The notes beneath the pieces were generated by a model. It searched no databases and was not told the DNA's origin. It saw only the letters and a program-made list of their open reading frames with translations. A program made the position numbers and the translations under genes. This document shows, in pieces, positions 38,400-50,428 of a DNA stretch of 64,000 bases (the first letter of the stretch is position 1; every line of letters begins with the position of its first letter). The stretch comes from Amyelois transitella (taxonomy: Eukaryota > Arthropoda > Insecta > Lepidoptera > Pyralidae): the NCBI RefSeq assembly GCF_032362555.1, contig NC_083520.1:2666001-2730000 (forward strand). Direction: 5' to 3'.

Positions 38400-38637
38400 G
38401 AATGATAGATTACATAAAACCTCGGGGTATAATTTGGTCTCATTGATTCTTGTCTCATGTAACAACAGGACGGTGGTTACAGGATGACCGAATTCATGGC
38501 GATAATGACTAAATCCTCTCTGCCAAAGGAAAATATCAATGTTTATACTGTTTATATTAGGTGAATTCCAAATGTGTGACATTGTCCTTGTGTAATTATA
38601 ATTACTCACCCGCAAAATAAAACTTTTTCACAACCTA

Positions 38638-38735
38638 TCCCGCTAATATTATCAACGCGAAAGTTTGTAAGAATTTGTTTGTTGTTTGTTCACTCATAAA
38701 CTTCTGACCGGATTTTCATGAAACTGCAGTAATGT
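38638..38735 (-). repeat. 3' end of an interspersed repeat (reverse)
   Basis: The complement ends CAAACTTTCGCGTTGATAAT and contains TTTCATGAAAATCCGGTCAG, the end shared by several moth repeats (compare 20.3 and 55.8 kb). Confidence 0.5.
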
Positions 38736-39020
38736 ATATTGTGAAAATTAAGAATTGAAATAAAGTTAAAATATATAATACAGATATTAGAAGAAGTCAT
38801 GGACAGCTTGTAGAAAATACGACGAGTTAGGTCTCCCGATAATTTGTTCTAGATTTGCTCAGAGACTTGATTTTGGCCTACAAAGCTCATTGGCATTAGA
38901 GTGGTAGCGAGCGGTATAAATGCTTTAAAATGTCATTGCCGTTGCATTCCACTATTTCCATTGTGGCAAATCAAAACATAGTATTTGAGGCCCAATCAGA
39001 ATTTTTTATCTAATATTCAT

Positions 39021-39182
39021 TCATTCATATAATCACGTCTATATCCCTTGCGGGGTAGACAGATCTATTAGTCTTGAAAGACTGATAGAATTGAGATTCA
39101 AATAGTGACAGGTTGGTAGTCTATCGGCTAAAAGAGGAATTCCAAGTTTATAAGCCTATGGTTGAGTCGCCTTTTACGATTT
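39021..39182 (-). repeat. TATG-tailed SINE, reverse copy
   Basis: Begins CATTCATATAATCACGTCTA then TATCCCTTGCGGGGTAGACA and continues to GTCGCCTTTTACGA. The middle block is partly deleted and the head is missing. Confidence 0.75.
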
Positions 39183-39989
39183 ATATATTAGCATTAATTT
39201 ACTTTCCCCTAAGCATATTTTACCAAAAACGTATAGCATCCGTTATCATTTTACTATCCTTCATATTTATAGGGACCCTAAACTAAAATCGTATCATTTT
39301 TTATGATATATGAAATCTTTATATAAATCAGAACTTAACAACTACGCTGACCATATAACTTTCACTTAAAATTTATCGCGTTTCAATACTCGCTCATTGT
39401 ATCCTGAAACCGTGGAGCAATTAGACTTCCATTACAAATTCACGCACAACGGCACTTCCAGACGGTAGTTTGCAATACATTGCAACATAATTACCAGGAA
39501 CAAGTGACGGAAAGGGGCGGAAAGGCGGAAAAAGTCGCGTGTAATATACGATATGTAAGTAGTCTGTAGCGACGGAAAGGCATCCATTTGAGTTACATTC
39601 TTTCCATATAATTAATAACGTCACTGTAATTATACACATAATCAACAATATTAGATGCCTCGTTTCATCGGAATCTGATTTATATAAAAAATGATGTGAT
39701 CTGGGGCGCTGATGGTCCGTTTTAGGCGTTACGTGAAATATCTGCATGTATCTGGAATTATATTTCAAGGGTTTTGTTCACCAGTATCATGTTAGTTTAT
39801 CGAAACCCACTGTGTTTAATTTCCTTCTAGATCTGTGCTCAGTCCACCTTCATCTATTATTCATCGTAAACGAGTGTCATTTTAACATTGGTTGCGTGCT
39901 TTTTCGTATTGAATTAGTTTTACATTCATTCATGTTTTTTAATGTAGACAATGTGTATTCGTCCACGATTTAAATTTACAGGACCTTAA

Positions 39990-40125
39990 TTTGTAAATTG
40001 ACGAACGGTGAAAATGCCGCAGTGTAGTTTGTTCCGCCGCTTCTTCTACACATGTGCTTTGGAAGAGGTAATGTGACATCAATAAGTGATACCTTGTATC
40101 CAATTTTGAAAATAATTCTTTAATA
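39990..40125 (+). mobile_element. LINE 3'-end fragment
   Basis: TTGTTCCGCCGCTTCTTCTA, CATGTGCTTTGGAAGAGGTA, GACATCAATAAGTGATACC and TTGTATCCAATTTTGAAAAT. Forward counterpart of 2,594-2,712. Confidence 0.65.
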
Positions 40126-41758
40126 TTCTGTTCTTACATTAGAGCAGCTGTCGCTCAAACGTCAGCTTTTCAAACGCACGGCTCATCCCCGGTTTTTGTG
40201 GTGCATTCTGCGGATTGCGCGTTGCAATTGATGCACGCAAATACTCTGAATGTTTTACAAGCAAAACACCACCGAACACGTTCGCATTACAATACGAGAT
40301 TTTATACCAGTGTAGGTGAATTTATTGCTGATAATTTTTTACCTTAGACATCGGAATTTACTATTTAGTTTGGTAGACTATAGCTAAGTATAGACTTAAA
40401 GAGTAGGTAATTCGGATTAGCAGCTGCTGTTTTTGCGTTTTCATCCCCATATAATAAATGAGTATACACATAGATCTTCTATTTCTAGTTTCCCAAGTCC
40501 TTGATAAAGTCTAATAAACAGATTTTATGGGAATCTTTTTTAGCGATTTATATGTAGATATATCACAAAAAATTCTTTTGCACTTATACCAGGTTTAGAT
40601 TAAATGTTGCTGTGTATAATAAGAAGGTTTCTTTTGAGCTGTTAAGATTTATTGCCTTAAAACTTTTTATGGAATGAATATGGCAATGTCTTTTAAATTG
40701 CCAATTAGAAACAATTAACCGTGAGTAGAGTAAGCCAAATCCTAGTCACTAATGAGTAGCGATAATAATGATGATTCTAGCGATAATAATGATGATTCAA
40801 AAATAATTAAGGTGATAACTAATCAAAAATCTACAATTTTGAAAAAATAAGAATTAATAAAATAGATACATGTCCTTTATTTATTTTAAAGAGCACTGCC
40901 TTAATAATATATTATAATATACTATTTGTTCGAGCTAAAACCGCAATTTGAAAGTTGATGAAAAATGCATGTATAACATACATCAGAATTTTTTATCACC
41001 AAAGTTGAGCATACAAACAGTTATTGAATATTAAACTTCGGCTATCGGTTGGTTATTGCAAATATTAGATTATCAAAATGCCGTTGTAATTGAATGATAC
41101 GTGCATGATAGCAAATTGACTCGTCCTTAACGGAATATAAGCGATAAATGAAACTGCGATTGTGTTATTCCACTTTATAAGGCGATTAATATCTAATCAC
41201 GTACTTAATGTTACGTTCTGATTAGCTTTGTAAACAGTGCAGTAATTTTTTTTTGATATTTTGCCAACTTACGATTTTTTTACTTATCTGACACTTTATT
41301 GGTATTGGCGTACAGTTCGGATCGGACTCTCAATATCATTGCAATTTTTATAACGCTACTATTAGATTTTTTCCTCATATCTTCAGTAGCCATCGTATTT
41401 TCAATTTAATTTAGAGGAATTGACTACCAAACTTAGGATCTTTTAACGACTGATCAAGTGTTATCCTACTTTGCACGCAATGTACCTTACATAGCATAAA
41501 AAGTAAGACACAAGTTGACGCTACTTGAAACCTTCACACCAACCCTTCTCGGAAATACCATATATAATTATCATATTCTAAGATCTCAGTGGATGAGCTG
41601 CACGTTTTATACTCACAATCTCAAAGTCTACTCATGATTGTCCAAAAAACTAGCTCTTGAATTATATTGTACTGTCGACAAAATCAACTGCCCATAATAA
41701 ATAGACTTTTACTATTGTTACAGTAATGTTTACGAGGTAGCTGCCGTAGTGAGTGGCG

Positions 41759-44700
41759 ATGCCGCTGCCGAAGCGCCAAGTGGAGCCGGTGCACGTGTCT
41801 CGCGGCACCGTGCCGGAGCGCCTCGCCGTGCCGTCGGAACTCGAGGCGGTCACCAATGGGACGCTTGCTAACACTGTCAGGTAAGGTGGACCATTATGTA
41901 ACCTCTTTTTGAAGTTGGTAAACTATCGAATAGTATGGCACAATAGTCTTGAGGCATCGTGCAAAAATTACTCGTGTAACGTCTGAACTTGAGGTGATTG
42001 CTAATGGGACGCTTGCTATCTTGTTAGACAACATGGGCCACATATGTAGAAAGTATATATAACACATATTAGTATACCAATCGCTCGCTGTGAATTTCCC
42101 AAGTCTATGTATGGCGCGAGTTGGGAGCGCCTTGACGCGCCTTCTACGCCAATGCTTTCCTGTGGCTATGTTTGTCGTATGTATCGCGGATTTCTTTCAT
42201 TATATCGCTAAAACTAATTCTACATTAGCGAATTTTTATTATTCATCGAGAATATTTTGTCATCAAATTTGAGAAATACATTAATCATTGCAGACAGTTG
42301 TCATCGCTATCGAAACATGCGGAGGATATGTTCGGCGAGTTGACCCGGGAGGCGACGGGGCTGGCCGAGCGGACTAACGTGCTGCAAGCGAGGATCGACC
42401 GGCTGGCGATCAAGGTTACACAGTTGGACTCCGGGGTCGAAGAAGGTAGGCATATGATGCAAATTACTTTGTTAAAAAACAGGTCATATGGACTTAATGT
42501 TAGTCTGGTGTGTTTTAGTTAATACGAGTAATTACCAGACAAATAAACAGTTTGTAAAGTTATCTGATGGTGAATTGGGATTTTTGTCTGATCAAGATTG
42601 TTATATTATAATTTCTATGTTGTCATTGTCCTAATGTTCATTTGCATTTATGAGCATTAGTCGCAGCATCCTTCGTTTTGTCTAGCCGATTTCAAATGTG
42701 ACTTTGCCATAATATGAAACAATGCCTCTAGAGCCTGTAAACAAAGATTTTATCAACCAATCATTTTCTTTCAGTATCACTTCAAGACATCCAAATGCGG
42801 AAAGCGTTCCGCTCCTCGCGGACCTTCCAACAGCAGTTGTTCTCCCGCAATACGATGCCCTCCGCCATGCAAGCGACATACGCCAAATGCGACCGCCCTC
42901 CGCCTTTGGAGAGGCTCAACGAATTTAGAGATGACGGAAGGGATGCGAGGAAGTTCTATACTGATCCAGATTACTTCTTCGAGCTCTGGCGTAGAGAGAT
43001 GCTACAGGATACTGAGCGGATTCAGCATGATCGAGGGAAGAAGGTAGGAAAGTTATTGCAGCTTACCTTTAAGGAACACTTCTTTTGTAATACAATGCCC
43101 TACATGTTGTAATTCACTGGCATTCAAAGAGTAGGTTATTAGAAAGTAACCTAAAAGTAAATTTAATGTGATACAGAGCTTATTCAGCACGAGCGAAGGA
43201 AGTCAGAACAAAGAATCGCTATCCATTTGGAAGCGAAGTACGGTAAATGGAACATATTTGATGTCATTGAATAAGCCATGATGATGCCTGATATACTACG
43301 TAGAACTGAAACTGGTTGTGGAAAGCTCAACTTTCATTATGGTTCTTTTCAAATTCAAAAACATGATTTACCTTCACGATTATACTTACCATAAAATTGA
43401 AAATGTGTTCCATAGATATTTGTTTGCAACCTTTCTAGTTAGATATGATGAACTGTTGGTTTTCCTATTAAAATAAAATAAAACAAGTAACTAAATAAAA
43501 TTGTAACATTTCCAGGTACGCCCGGCCCGTAGCGGCGGCGGCGCAGACGGTCGGGGCACGCGTAGAGTTCGCGCGTTACATTCTACGAGAGAGAAGCAGA
43601 AGGCGGCCGCCGTCACTAGAGGGGAACATATAATGGCGCCGGCGCAGCTGAGGCATTACAACATCGACCAGTACCGCCCCGACCCGCTCTACCAGGGTGA
43701 GTGTGTGGGGACAGGCAGCAGACGTGACCAGGGCATTGTTTATTAAATATATTCTATTGCAGCTCATACGCTGACTTAACATTCAATACTATCATGTTAT
43801 AGGTCCACTGTTCTAGACAAACGAGTAGTATAGTTTTTAAATTAAAGCATGTTTTACATTATATTTTTTTAATTTTCTTGCATCTGCTAAAGGTTACTCT
43901 TAGCTTTGGGATACTACTGGACAAATTGAAATAAGAACCTACCAATATTTCATTATTGTTTTGGAACAAATAATAATTAGAAAAAAAAATTATAACCTAT
44001 AATAGATAATCTATTGTAGGTTACCTTCTCATCGGTTACTTTTGGCGGGACTTTTTGACCTAAATGTAATTTTGACATTTTTTTTTCAATTGTATTTCCT
44101 CAATTTATTTAATCATCTTGTATTTTTCTCTTTATAGCGACGACGGTACCAGACGGCGGGTACAGAGCCTCTCAACCTCGGCCGGCGTCGCAGCAGGCGC
44201 GACCTAACTCCATAGAGATTGATACGCAGCCCCATAGACAACAGAGGATCGCCGGCAATGGACATGGTAAATTATTTTATTTTATTGCACAAAATACATT
44301 TTATATTACATGTTATAGAAACAAAAGTCTACCATGTACAATAAGAAAGTGGTATGTAACCCATAAACAAGACACATTGTTACGTACATAAATAAAAGTA
44401 TACTTTATTTTATTTTACTTGATAGAGTGGGTAGGCAATGTGGCGGTGTTGCGATCTATCTACGTGATAATATTCCTTATCAACTGCTTAGCGCCTCTCC
44501 TGCTCACTCTGAATCTGAACACCTTTTTATTGAAATAAATCTACACCATACAAAAATACTTATAGCAGTTTACTACAGTCCAAGCCTTCGCATTGATTAT
44601 TTTGATTCCCTAGACAATCTCCTCAACGAATTTTGCCCTAATTATGAGCATGTAATTCTGATGGGTGACCTAAATACATGCCTCGTCAAAAATGACTTAC

Positions 44701-47700
44701 GGACTCATCGACTTCAAGACCTTTTAACATCTTTCAATCTTCACATTTTACCTCTTTCGACTACCCACCACGTGCCTAATCGTAAACCCTCTCTCCTTGA
44801 CCTTATAATTGTATCTTCCTGTGATTTGGTGGCGTGTCATGGTCAACTTACTACCCCTTTTTCTTATCATGACCTCCTTTATTTATCTTATTGTATTTCT
44901 CCCCCTAAGAGGATTCCTCATTATATTTTCCGTCGTAATTTTAAGGGTATAAACTTGGAGAAATTTCATCAAGAGGCTATGAATATTGACTGGTCTCCTA
45001 TTTATAACAGTGATAATGTTGATGCGAAGGTGGAATGTTTTAACAATGCTGTGGTGAAGATTTACAATCTACATGCTCCCCTCAGACGTATTAAGGCTAA
45101 ACGAAACCCTGCACCGTGGCTTTCTAGCGAAATCAAAGAAACTATGGCACGAAGAGATAAAGCCAAGCGCAGGTATAAGCGTCACCCGTCGAAACACAAT
45201 CTCTCGCTTTTCAAGGTCCTTCGCAATCGCTGCAGTCGTATGTGTAGGGATGCTAAAAGAAATTATTTTCATGATTCTCTCGCTGGTCGTAGCCCTGCTG
45301 ATGTGTGGAGGTTTCTTAGATCTGTCGGTATTGGCAAATCTTCGGTTCTCGATCACAGTAACTTAGACCCAAACGACATTAACAGACATTTTTCTCTTCC
45401 GCCTGTTTCTCTGTCTTCTGCCTCTAAATCTGACACTTTGAATCAACTATCCAAACTTCCTGTTCCGCCTTACCCTGCCTTTGAGTTTTCATGTGTTACT
45501 GAGGATGAAGTTGAAAGATTTATTTTTCATGTCACTTCTAACGCGGCTGGGGATGATCAGATCTCTGCAAAAATGATAACGCTCCTTCTCCCTGCTATTC
45601 TTTCTGTTGTTACTCATATAATTAATTTCTCCCTAACTTCCGGATATTTCCCTGCGTCTTGCAAACTAGCTCATGTCATTCCCTTACCTAAAGTCTCTAA
45701 TCCTTCATCACTTTCACAGCTTAGACATAGGTCTAAACTTTAGATAAAAAGGGTAAGATAGATATAGATCTATCTTACCCTTTTTATCTAAAGTTTCTGA
45801 GCTGATTGTTAAAAGGCAGTTCTCTTATTTTTTAAATCATAACAACATAATTAGTCCTTTTCAGTCAGGTTTCCGTGCGGGACATAGTACTGTGACGGCT
45901 TTGCTTAATGTTACCGACGACATCCGCTGGGCTATGGAAAATAAATCCCTAACTTTGATTGTACTTCTCGATTTCAGCAGTGCCTTCAACTCTGTTGATT
46001 TTGATATCCTTCTCGGAATTCTCCGGTCTATTAACGTGTCACCTGTTGCTCTTGCCTGGTTTTCTTCCTACCTTCGGGGTCGCTCGCAGTGTGTTCGCCT
46101 CGGAGAGATCTCCTCTGACTGGCGTGAGCTTAGTGCTGGTGTACCCCAGGGTGGTGTCCTTTCTCCTTTGCTTTTCTCTGTGTTTATTAATACTGTTACT
46201 AATATTCTATCTTCTAGTATACATCTCTATGCAGACGACTTGCAGCTTTACCGGCATTGCTTGGTTGATGAGGTTGGGACAACTGTGGCTTCCATGAATG
46301 ATGACTTATGCAAGCTGAGTCGCTGGGCTAGCTCCTTTGGGTTATTAATAAATCCATCGAAATCTCAGGCTTTGCTCATTGGTGGTAAGCATCTACGCAG
46401 TCGCATTGACCTGTGTGACTTACCCCCATTACTTCTGGATGGTTCGGTTATAGCTTTTGCGGAATCTGCGAAGAACCTTGATGTTATTTTGGATTCTACA
46501 CTTAGCTGGTCGAAGCACGTTCACGAGGTTAGTCGCAAGGTACACTATTCCTTCCACACTTTGAAGTGTCTCCAAAATTTTTTGCCCTTTCAAACTAAAG
46601 TTTCTTTATGTCAATCCCTCATTCTTCCTCTCCTCGACTATGCTGACGCGTGCTTTTTGGATGCTACCGAGGAACTCCTTGATAAACTGGAACGTCTACA
46701 GAATTTGTGTATCCGATTTATTTTTGGCCTCAAGAAGTACGATCACGTCTCGGAGTTTCGCAGGCAACTAAACTGGCTGCCCATTCGTTTGCGTAGAAAT
46801 ATGAGAATACTTTGCCTTCTTTACAATACTCTCTATAATCCTGCATACCCCTCATATCTGCGCAACCGCTTCTCCTTTGTTTGTCCTGTCGATACTCCAT
46901 GCAGGTCTCATCGTAGGACCATGCTTAAATTCCCTACGCATCGTTCGGCCACTTTCTCCAACTCCTTCTCTGTCCATGCTGTTAGATTGTGGAACTCACT
47001 GCCTCCTGAGATACGTGACTCTAAATCACTGTCCCAATTTAATAAAATAATTAAAATTTATTACCTCTCCAAGCCTTGCTAATTTGGTATATATTGTATT
47101 TACTTTATGTAAGTTTATTTTTTTTTGTATTTATATATTTATTTTATTATATTTTATTTATGTACTTGTTTATGTATGTCTATTATTAGTTGTGTGAGTG
47201 GAGTACACGCCTGTCACCCTTTCCATCACATCTCCTGTCTCGGGTCTGCTGGAAGAGATTTCTTTTGAAATAAGCAGAACCTTTGTAATTTTGTTTCTTG
47301 TGTTTATCAGTCTCGATGTTTTCTGTGTACATAAATTAGTAAATAAATAAATATATATACTTGTCTTACCCTTTCCTTTATCTCGGGCAGTGATTTCTTT
47401 AAAAATAAGCAAAATCTATTATATACTTTTGTTTCTTCTGTTTTTATCATTCCTGATGTTTTTCCTGTATAGATAAATTGATAAATAAATAACCGGAAAT
47501 TTTACCTTGTTGGTTTGTGGGCAAAATTCCGAGACTCTAAAAGTGAATTAATGAGAAAATGTCGTTTCCAGTGGTGCAAGAGGAGAGTCCGTACGGCGGT
47601 GTGGCGGAGCCGATATACGGCGGCAGCGGCGCCGGCACGCCGCGCCGGCCGCGCCCCTCCGTGCCGCCGCCCGCGCCGCCGCCGCAGCCCGCGCAGCCCA

Positions 47701-50355
47701 CGCCGCACCACACGCCCGACAGGTCGCTACCACACCGCCACACCACCACTCACCTCCACCTGACTGGCTGCTGTCATTATATTGTTGTGCAGACTTGGTG
47801 TTACCATTTTGGCGTTGTAGGCAAATACATGGAACTAAAGTTCCACACCACCACTCACCTCCACTGGACTGGCTGCTGTCATTATATTGTTGTGCAGACT
47901 TGGTGTTACCATTTTGGCGTTGTAGGCAAATACATGGAACTAAAGTTCCACACCACCACTCACCTCCACTGGACTGGCTGCTGTCATTATATTGTTGTGC
48001 AGACTTAGTGTTACCATTTTGGCGTTGTAGGCAAATAAATGGAACTAAATTCCACACCACCACACCGCCACTCACCTCCACTGGACTGGCTGCTGTCACT
48101 ATTTGTTGTGCAGACTTTAGTGTCGCCATTTTGGCGCTGATAGCGGATATGATTGTACATGGAGTTAATATTAGAGATTTGTGTGTGTGAAGCGAGTTTT
48201 ACAAAACACACATTTCCTTGTCTTAGTATAGTTCAATTTTCGCAAATAAATATGAAATTTCACAAAGTAGACACTCGCCCGCCTCCACGTATGACCACCG
48301 GAGGTCTCGCGTTTGAATCCCGGCCAGGGCATGAATATAAACGAACTTTCTCTGTTTGGCCCGGATCTTGGATGCTTATCTATATATATATAAGTATTTA
48401 ATATAAAATATAGTATCGTTAAGTTATCTCATAACACAAGTCTCGAACTAACATTGAGGCCATCTAAATATATGTTATTTGCCCCGTATATATTTATATT
48501 TATTTATAAATATAATTGTTGCAGGTCGGCGTTGCCCCCCCCTCCGCCGCCGCCGGGCGCGTCCCCCCCGCCGCTGGTGAACGGCGCGTCCCCGCCGCAT
48601 CGCACCGCGCTCGACGCGCATCTCGACCACATGCACGCTGTCATTGGTAAATATTATTGTTTGTTTATATAAACATTTATATATAAATATTCAGTATAAT
48701 CAACTTTATTACAGTTACATTAAGATAAAAATCGAAGTACACTTATAATAGCGGATAGTTCAGTTTAGTTTGCGGGTTGAAATGTGCACTCAAATGTTTT
48801 CGCACCATATAAAAATTATATGTTCCTTCATTATTACTAAATAGTATAAAGCAAAGTCGCTTACCGCTTCTGTCTCTATGTCTATATGTATGTATGCTTA
48901 GATCTATAAAACTACACAACGAATTTTGATACTGTATTTTTAAATATAGATATAGTGATTCAATAGGAATGTTTATATATATAAATTACATGTGCGAAGC
49001 TGTGATGGTACGCTAGTAACTCGCGATGCTCCCCAGGCATGATGTCGTCGGAGGAGAGCGGCGCGGGCTCGCCGCCCCCCCCGCCCCCCGCGGCGGCCCC
49101 CCCGGCGCCCGCGCCGCCCGCGCCGCCCGCGCCGCCGCCCGCGCCGCAGCAGGAGCGGCCGCGGCCGCCGTCGCCCGGCGCGCTGCTGCGGGGCGCCTCC
49201 AACCTCAAGCCGCCGCGCCCCGCCGCCGACCCGCAGCCCGACCCGCGCTCCGACCTCTTGAAGGCTATCAGAGATGGTGAGACTACTTCATACTTATTGT
49301 CCAGGTTGCATCCTCACCGCACTGGAGGGGAGACCGGGGACCATGGATTTGGGTGAGTCGGGTTTTTGCACGAAGCGACTCCTGTCTGACCTCTGCAACC
49401 TTTACAGGGGAAATGGATCATATGGTTACACATCCAGTTGCATGAATGTGTAGGTTTCCTCACAACGGCCGTAAGAGCATCGGTTAGTAATGAAACTAAT
49501 GTACATGACTTCGAAAATAGTGAGACAATTTGTTTATTTGCGTCGTCCGTCACTATATTAAAAATACGTATACCAAATCGCAGTTTTCTAAAAATTTTTA
49601 ATTAATATCTCTATCTGCATTTAATGCATTATGAATAAAGAGATAGAACAGCGGATCGCCTTGAAACATAGTGTCGGCCCGTTAAACTGGGAACATTTTA
49701 TGATAAGAGATATAAATTGTTGCATTAAAAATACTCGGTGTGGGTATTACTTTTATCATAGAAATCTTTTTTTTTTACACCCTTAAGATGGAAAATGCAT
49801 AGTCGTTTGAAGCCAGTTTGCAGTAATTTAATGCTTATTTATATTTACATTATAGTTTGAAATTTTGCTCGTCAAAGCTAATTGAATCCTGAAATGAGTA
49901 AGTTCACTTAGATCGATATTCCTTTTTCATAATAAACTCGATCACATCAAGTGATAGCATCGGAATCGTCATTGACTGATTGGTCTACAAACACCAGGGC
50001 AAAAAACCCTTTAAAATTTAGAAGGGTGTCACAACTTTGTATAATAATTGCGGGGTAAACAGAGCGAACAGTCATCAAAAGTCTGAAAGACCACATTCGG
50101 TTATTTGGCTTAAAAATTACTTTACATTCGACGAGAGATCAACATGACTATATATTAACAGGCATAAAACTGCGCAAAGTGGAGAAGCGCGGCGACGACC
50201 CGAGCGGGCGCTACGACACGCTGCGCGCCGCGCCGGCGCTGCACGACGTGGCGTCCATCCTGGCGCGGCGCGTGGCCGTGGAGCTCAGCGACTCCAGCTC
50301 GGCGCCCGACTCCGACTCCGACGACTCCGACCAGTGGACCGAGAGCCGCGCGTGA
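41759..50355 (+). CDS. SCAR: SCAR/WAVE actin nucleation-promoting factor
   Basis: WAVE-complex subunit that activates Arp2/3 downstream of Rac. Coding exons are 41759-41880, 42294-42445, 42775-43043, 43516-43696, 44138-44266, 47572-47722, 48525-48646, 49037-49276 and 50162-50355; all GT/AG, phases consistent, 519 aa. The WAVE homology domain (about 1-185) shows MPLPKRQVEPVHVSRGTV, RQLSSLSKHAEDMFGEL, LAIKVTQLDSGVEE and FYTDPDYFFELWRREML. Proline-rich middle about 290-445. WH2 about 448-463 (SDLLKAIRDGIKLRKVE), central helix about 483-499 (HDVASILARRVAVELSD), acidic end with Trp514. The proline-rich exons are far richer in GC than their flanks. The exon 6 donor (GTCGCT) is weak. The stop is TGA followed by C; see the downstream exon. 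Exon 1 carries 35 bp of 5' UTR after an acceptor. Confidence 0.96.
41952..42048 (+). pseudogene. decayed copy of SCAR exon 1 end
   Basis: About 70 bp after the exon 1 donor, same orientation. Exon text GAACTCGAGGCGGTCACCAA is matched by GAACTTGAGGTGATTGCTAA, followed by the identical GGGACGCTTGCT. By eye 27 of 33 positions agree in the core, and all six differences are transitions. Translated, it would give SELEVIANGTLA against SELEAVTNGTLA. No good donor follows. Confidence 0.75.
43074..43215 (+). pseudogene. decayed, internally deleted copy of SCAR exon 3
   Basis: In intron 3, same orientation. GTAATACAATGCCCTACATG matches exon text GCAATACGATGCCCTCCGCC. Further on, GATACAGAGCTTATTCAGCA then CGAGCGAAGGAAG matches GATACTGAGCGGATTCAGCA then TGATCGAGGGAAG. 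The middle of the exon is missing or unrecognisable. Confidence 0.6.
44415..47490 (+). mobile_element. 5'-truncated jockey/CR1-group LINE in SCAR intron 5
   Basis: Encodes part of an APE-type endonuclease (GGVAIYLRDN, VILMGDLNT, SLLDLIIVSS) and then a reverse transcriptase. RT blocks include FQSGFRAGHSTVTALL, VLLDFSSAFNSVD, AGVPQGGVLSPLLFSVFIN and HLYADDLQLY, with a C-terminal tail ending NKIIKIYYLSKPC. Two long open parts (44,427-45,743 and 45,892-47,082) are separated by a palindrome that breaks the frame. The 3' region has two related units of about 130 bp, each ending in a TAAATAAATAA tail. The 5' end lies inside the endonuclease domain. Sense orientation relative to SCAR. Inactive as it stands. 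Confidence 0.9.
45735..45796. repeat. 29-bp perfect inverted repeat inside the LINE
   Basis: Arms 45,735-45,763 and 45,768-45,796 with spacer ATAG. The right arm is the expected reverse-transcriptase coding text (SILPFLSKVSE). The left arm is its inverted copy and introduces a stop. Confidence 0.9.
47736..48150 (+). repeat. 105-bp minisatellite, four units, after SCAR exon 6
   Basis: Units at about 47,736-47,840, 47,841-47,945, 47,946-48,049 and a degenerate 48,050-48,150. Each contains TCCACACCACCACTCACCTC, GGCTGCTGTCATTATATTGT, GTGCAGACTTGGTGTTACCA and GGCAAATACATGGAACTAAA. It starts 13 bp past the exon 6 donor. The 105-bp period is a multiple of three, and the SCAR frame, if not spliced, stays open through two further units to 48,008. 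Confidence 0.85.
48286..48512 (+). repeat. tRNA-derived SINE, copy 2
   Basis: TGACCACCGGAGGTCTCGCG, TTTGAATCCCGGCCAGGG and CCCGGATCTTGGATGCTTAT, then CCCCGTATATATTTATA. Same family as 19,213. The A-box part is lost. Its end lies about 15-30 bp from the exon 7 acceptor. Confidence 0.7.
48838..49019 (-). repeat. interspersed repeat (CCGCCCCGGCTTCGC family), degenerate reverse copy
   Basis: ACTAAATAGTATAAAGCAAA, GTCGCTTACCGCTTCTGTCT and CACAACGAATTTTGATACTG are the complement of the 18.3-kb repeat. It ends GATGGTACGCTAGTA, only about 17 bp before SCAR exon 8. Confidence 0.65.
49330..49545 (+). repeat. interspersed repeat (CGACTCCTGT family), copy 2
   Basis: TTTTTGCACGAAGCGACTCC, CAACCTTTACAGGGGAAATG, GTTACACATCCAGTTGCATG and AATGAAACTAATGTACATGA. 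In SCAR intron 8; the same family as 15,585-15,715. Confidence 0.6.
50049..50115 (-). repeat. TATG-tailed SINE, short reverse fragment
   Basis: TGCGGGGTAAACAGAGCGAA and AAAGACCACATTCGGTTATT, 45 bp upstream of SCAR exon 9. Confidence 0.6.
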
Positions 50356-50395
50356 CGCCGGCCCGACCTCGCCGCGCTGACCAGCGCCGGTGACT

Positions 50396-50428
50396 GCTCT
50401 CTCATTCTCTCTCTCTCTCTCTCATTCT
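50396..50428 (+). repeat. CT-rich microsatellite
   Basis: Interrupted (CT)n just past the candidate donor at 50,389, between the SCAR stop codon and the downstream open exon. Confidence 0.7.

Larger units (their letters stand above)
30691..41723. other. large repeat-rich interval, probable first SCAR intron
   Basis: Holds a long LINE 3' copy, five SINE pieces, an unknown minus-strand exon pair and interspersed repeats. It also has a GC-rich patch at about 36,740-36,870 with many CpG and no homology I recognise, and a CpG-bearing stretch at 40,130-40,300. Otherwise AT-rich with no supported coding sequence. Confidence 0.4.

Noticed and set aside
41952-42048. Functional alternative first exon of SCAR
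   Set aside because: It resembles exon 1 but lacks a start codon, a clear acceptor and a usable donor, so it is called a decayed copy.
47548-48129. 193-codon minus-strand frame
   Set aside because: It is the complement of SCAR exon 6 and the minisatellite; its repeats follow the 105-bp DNA period, with no family resemblance.
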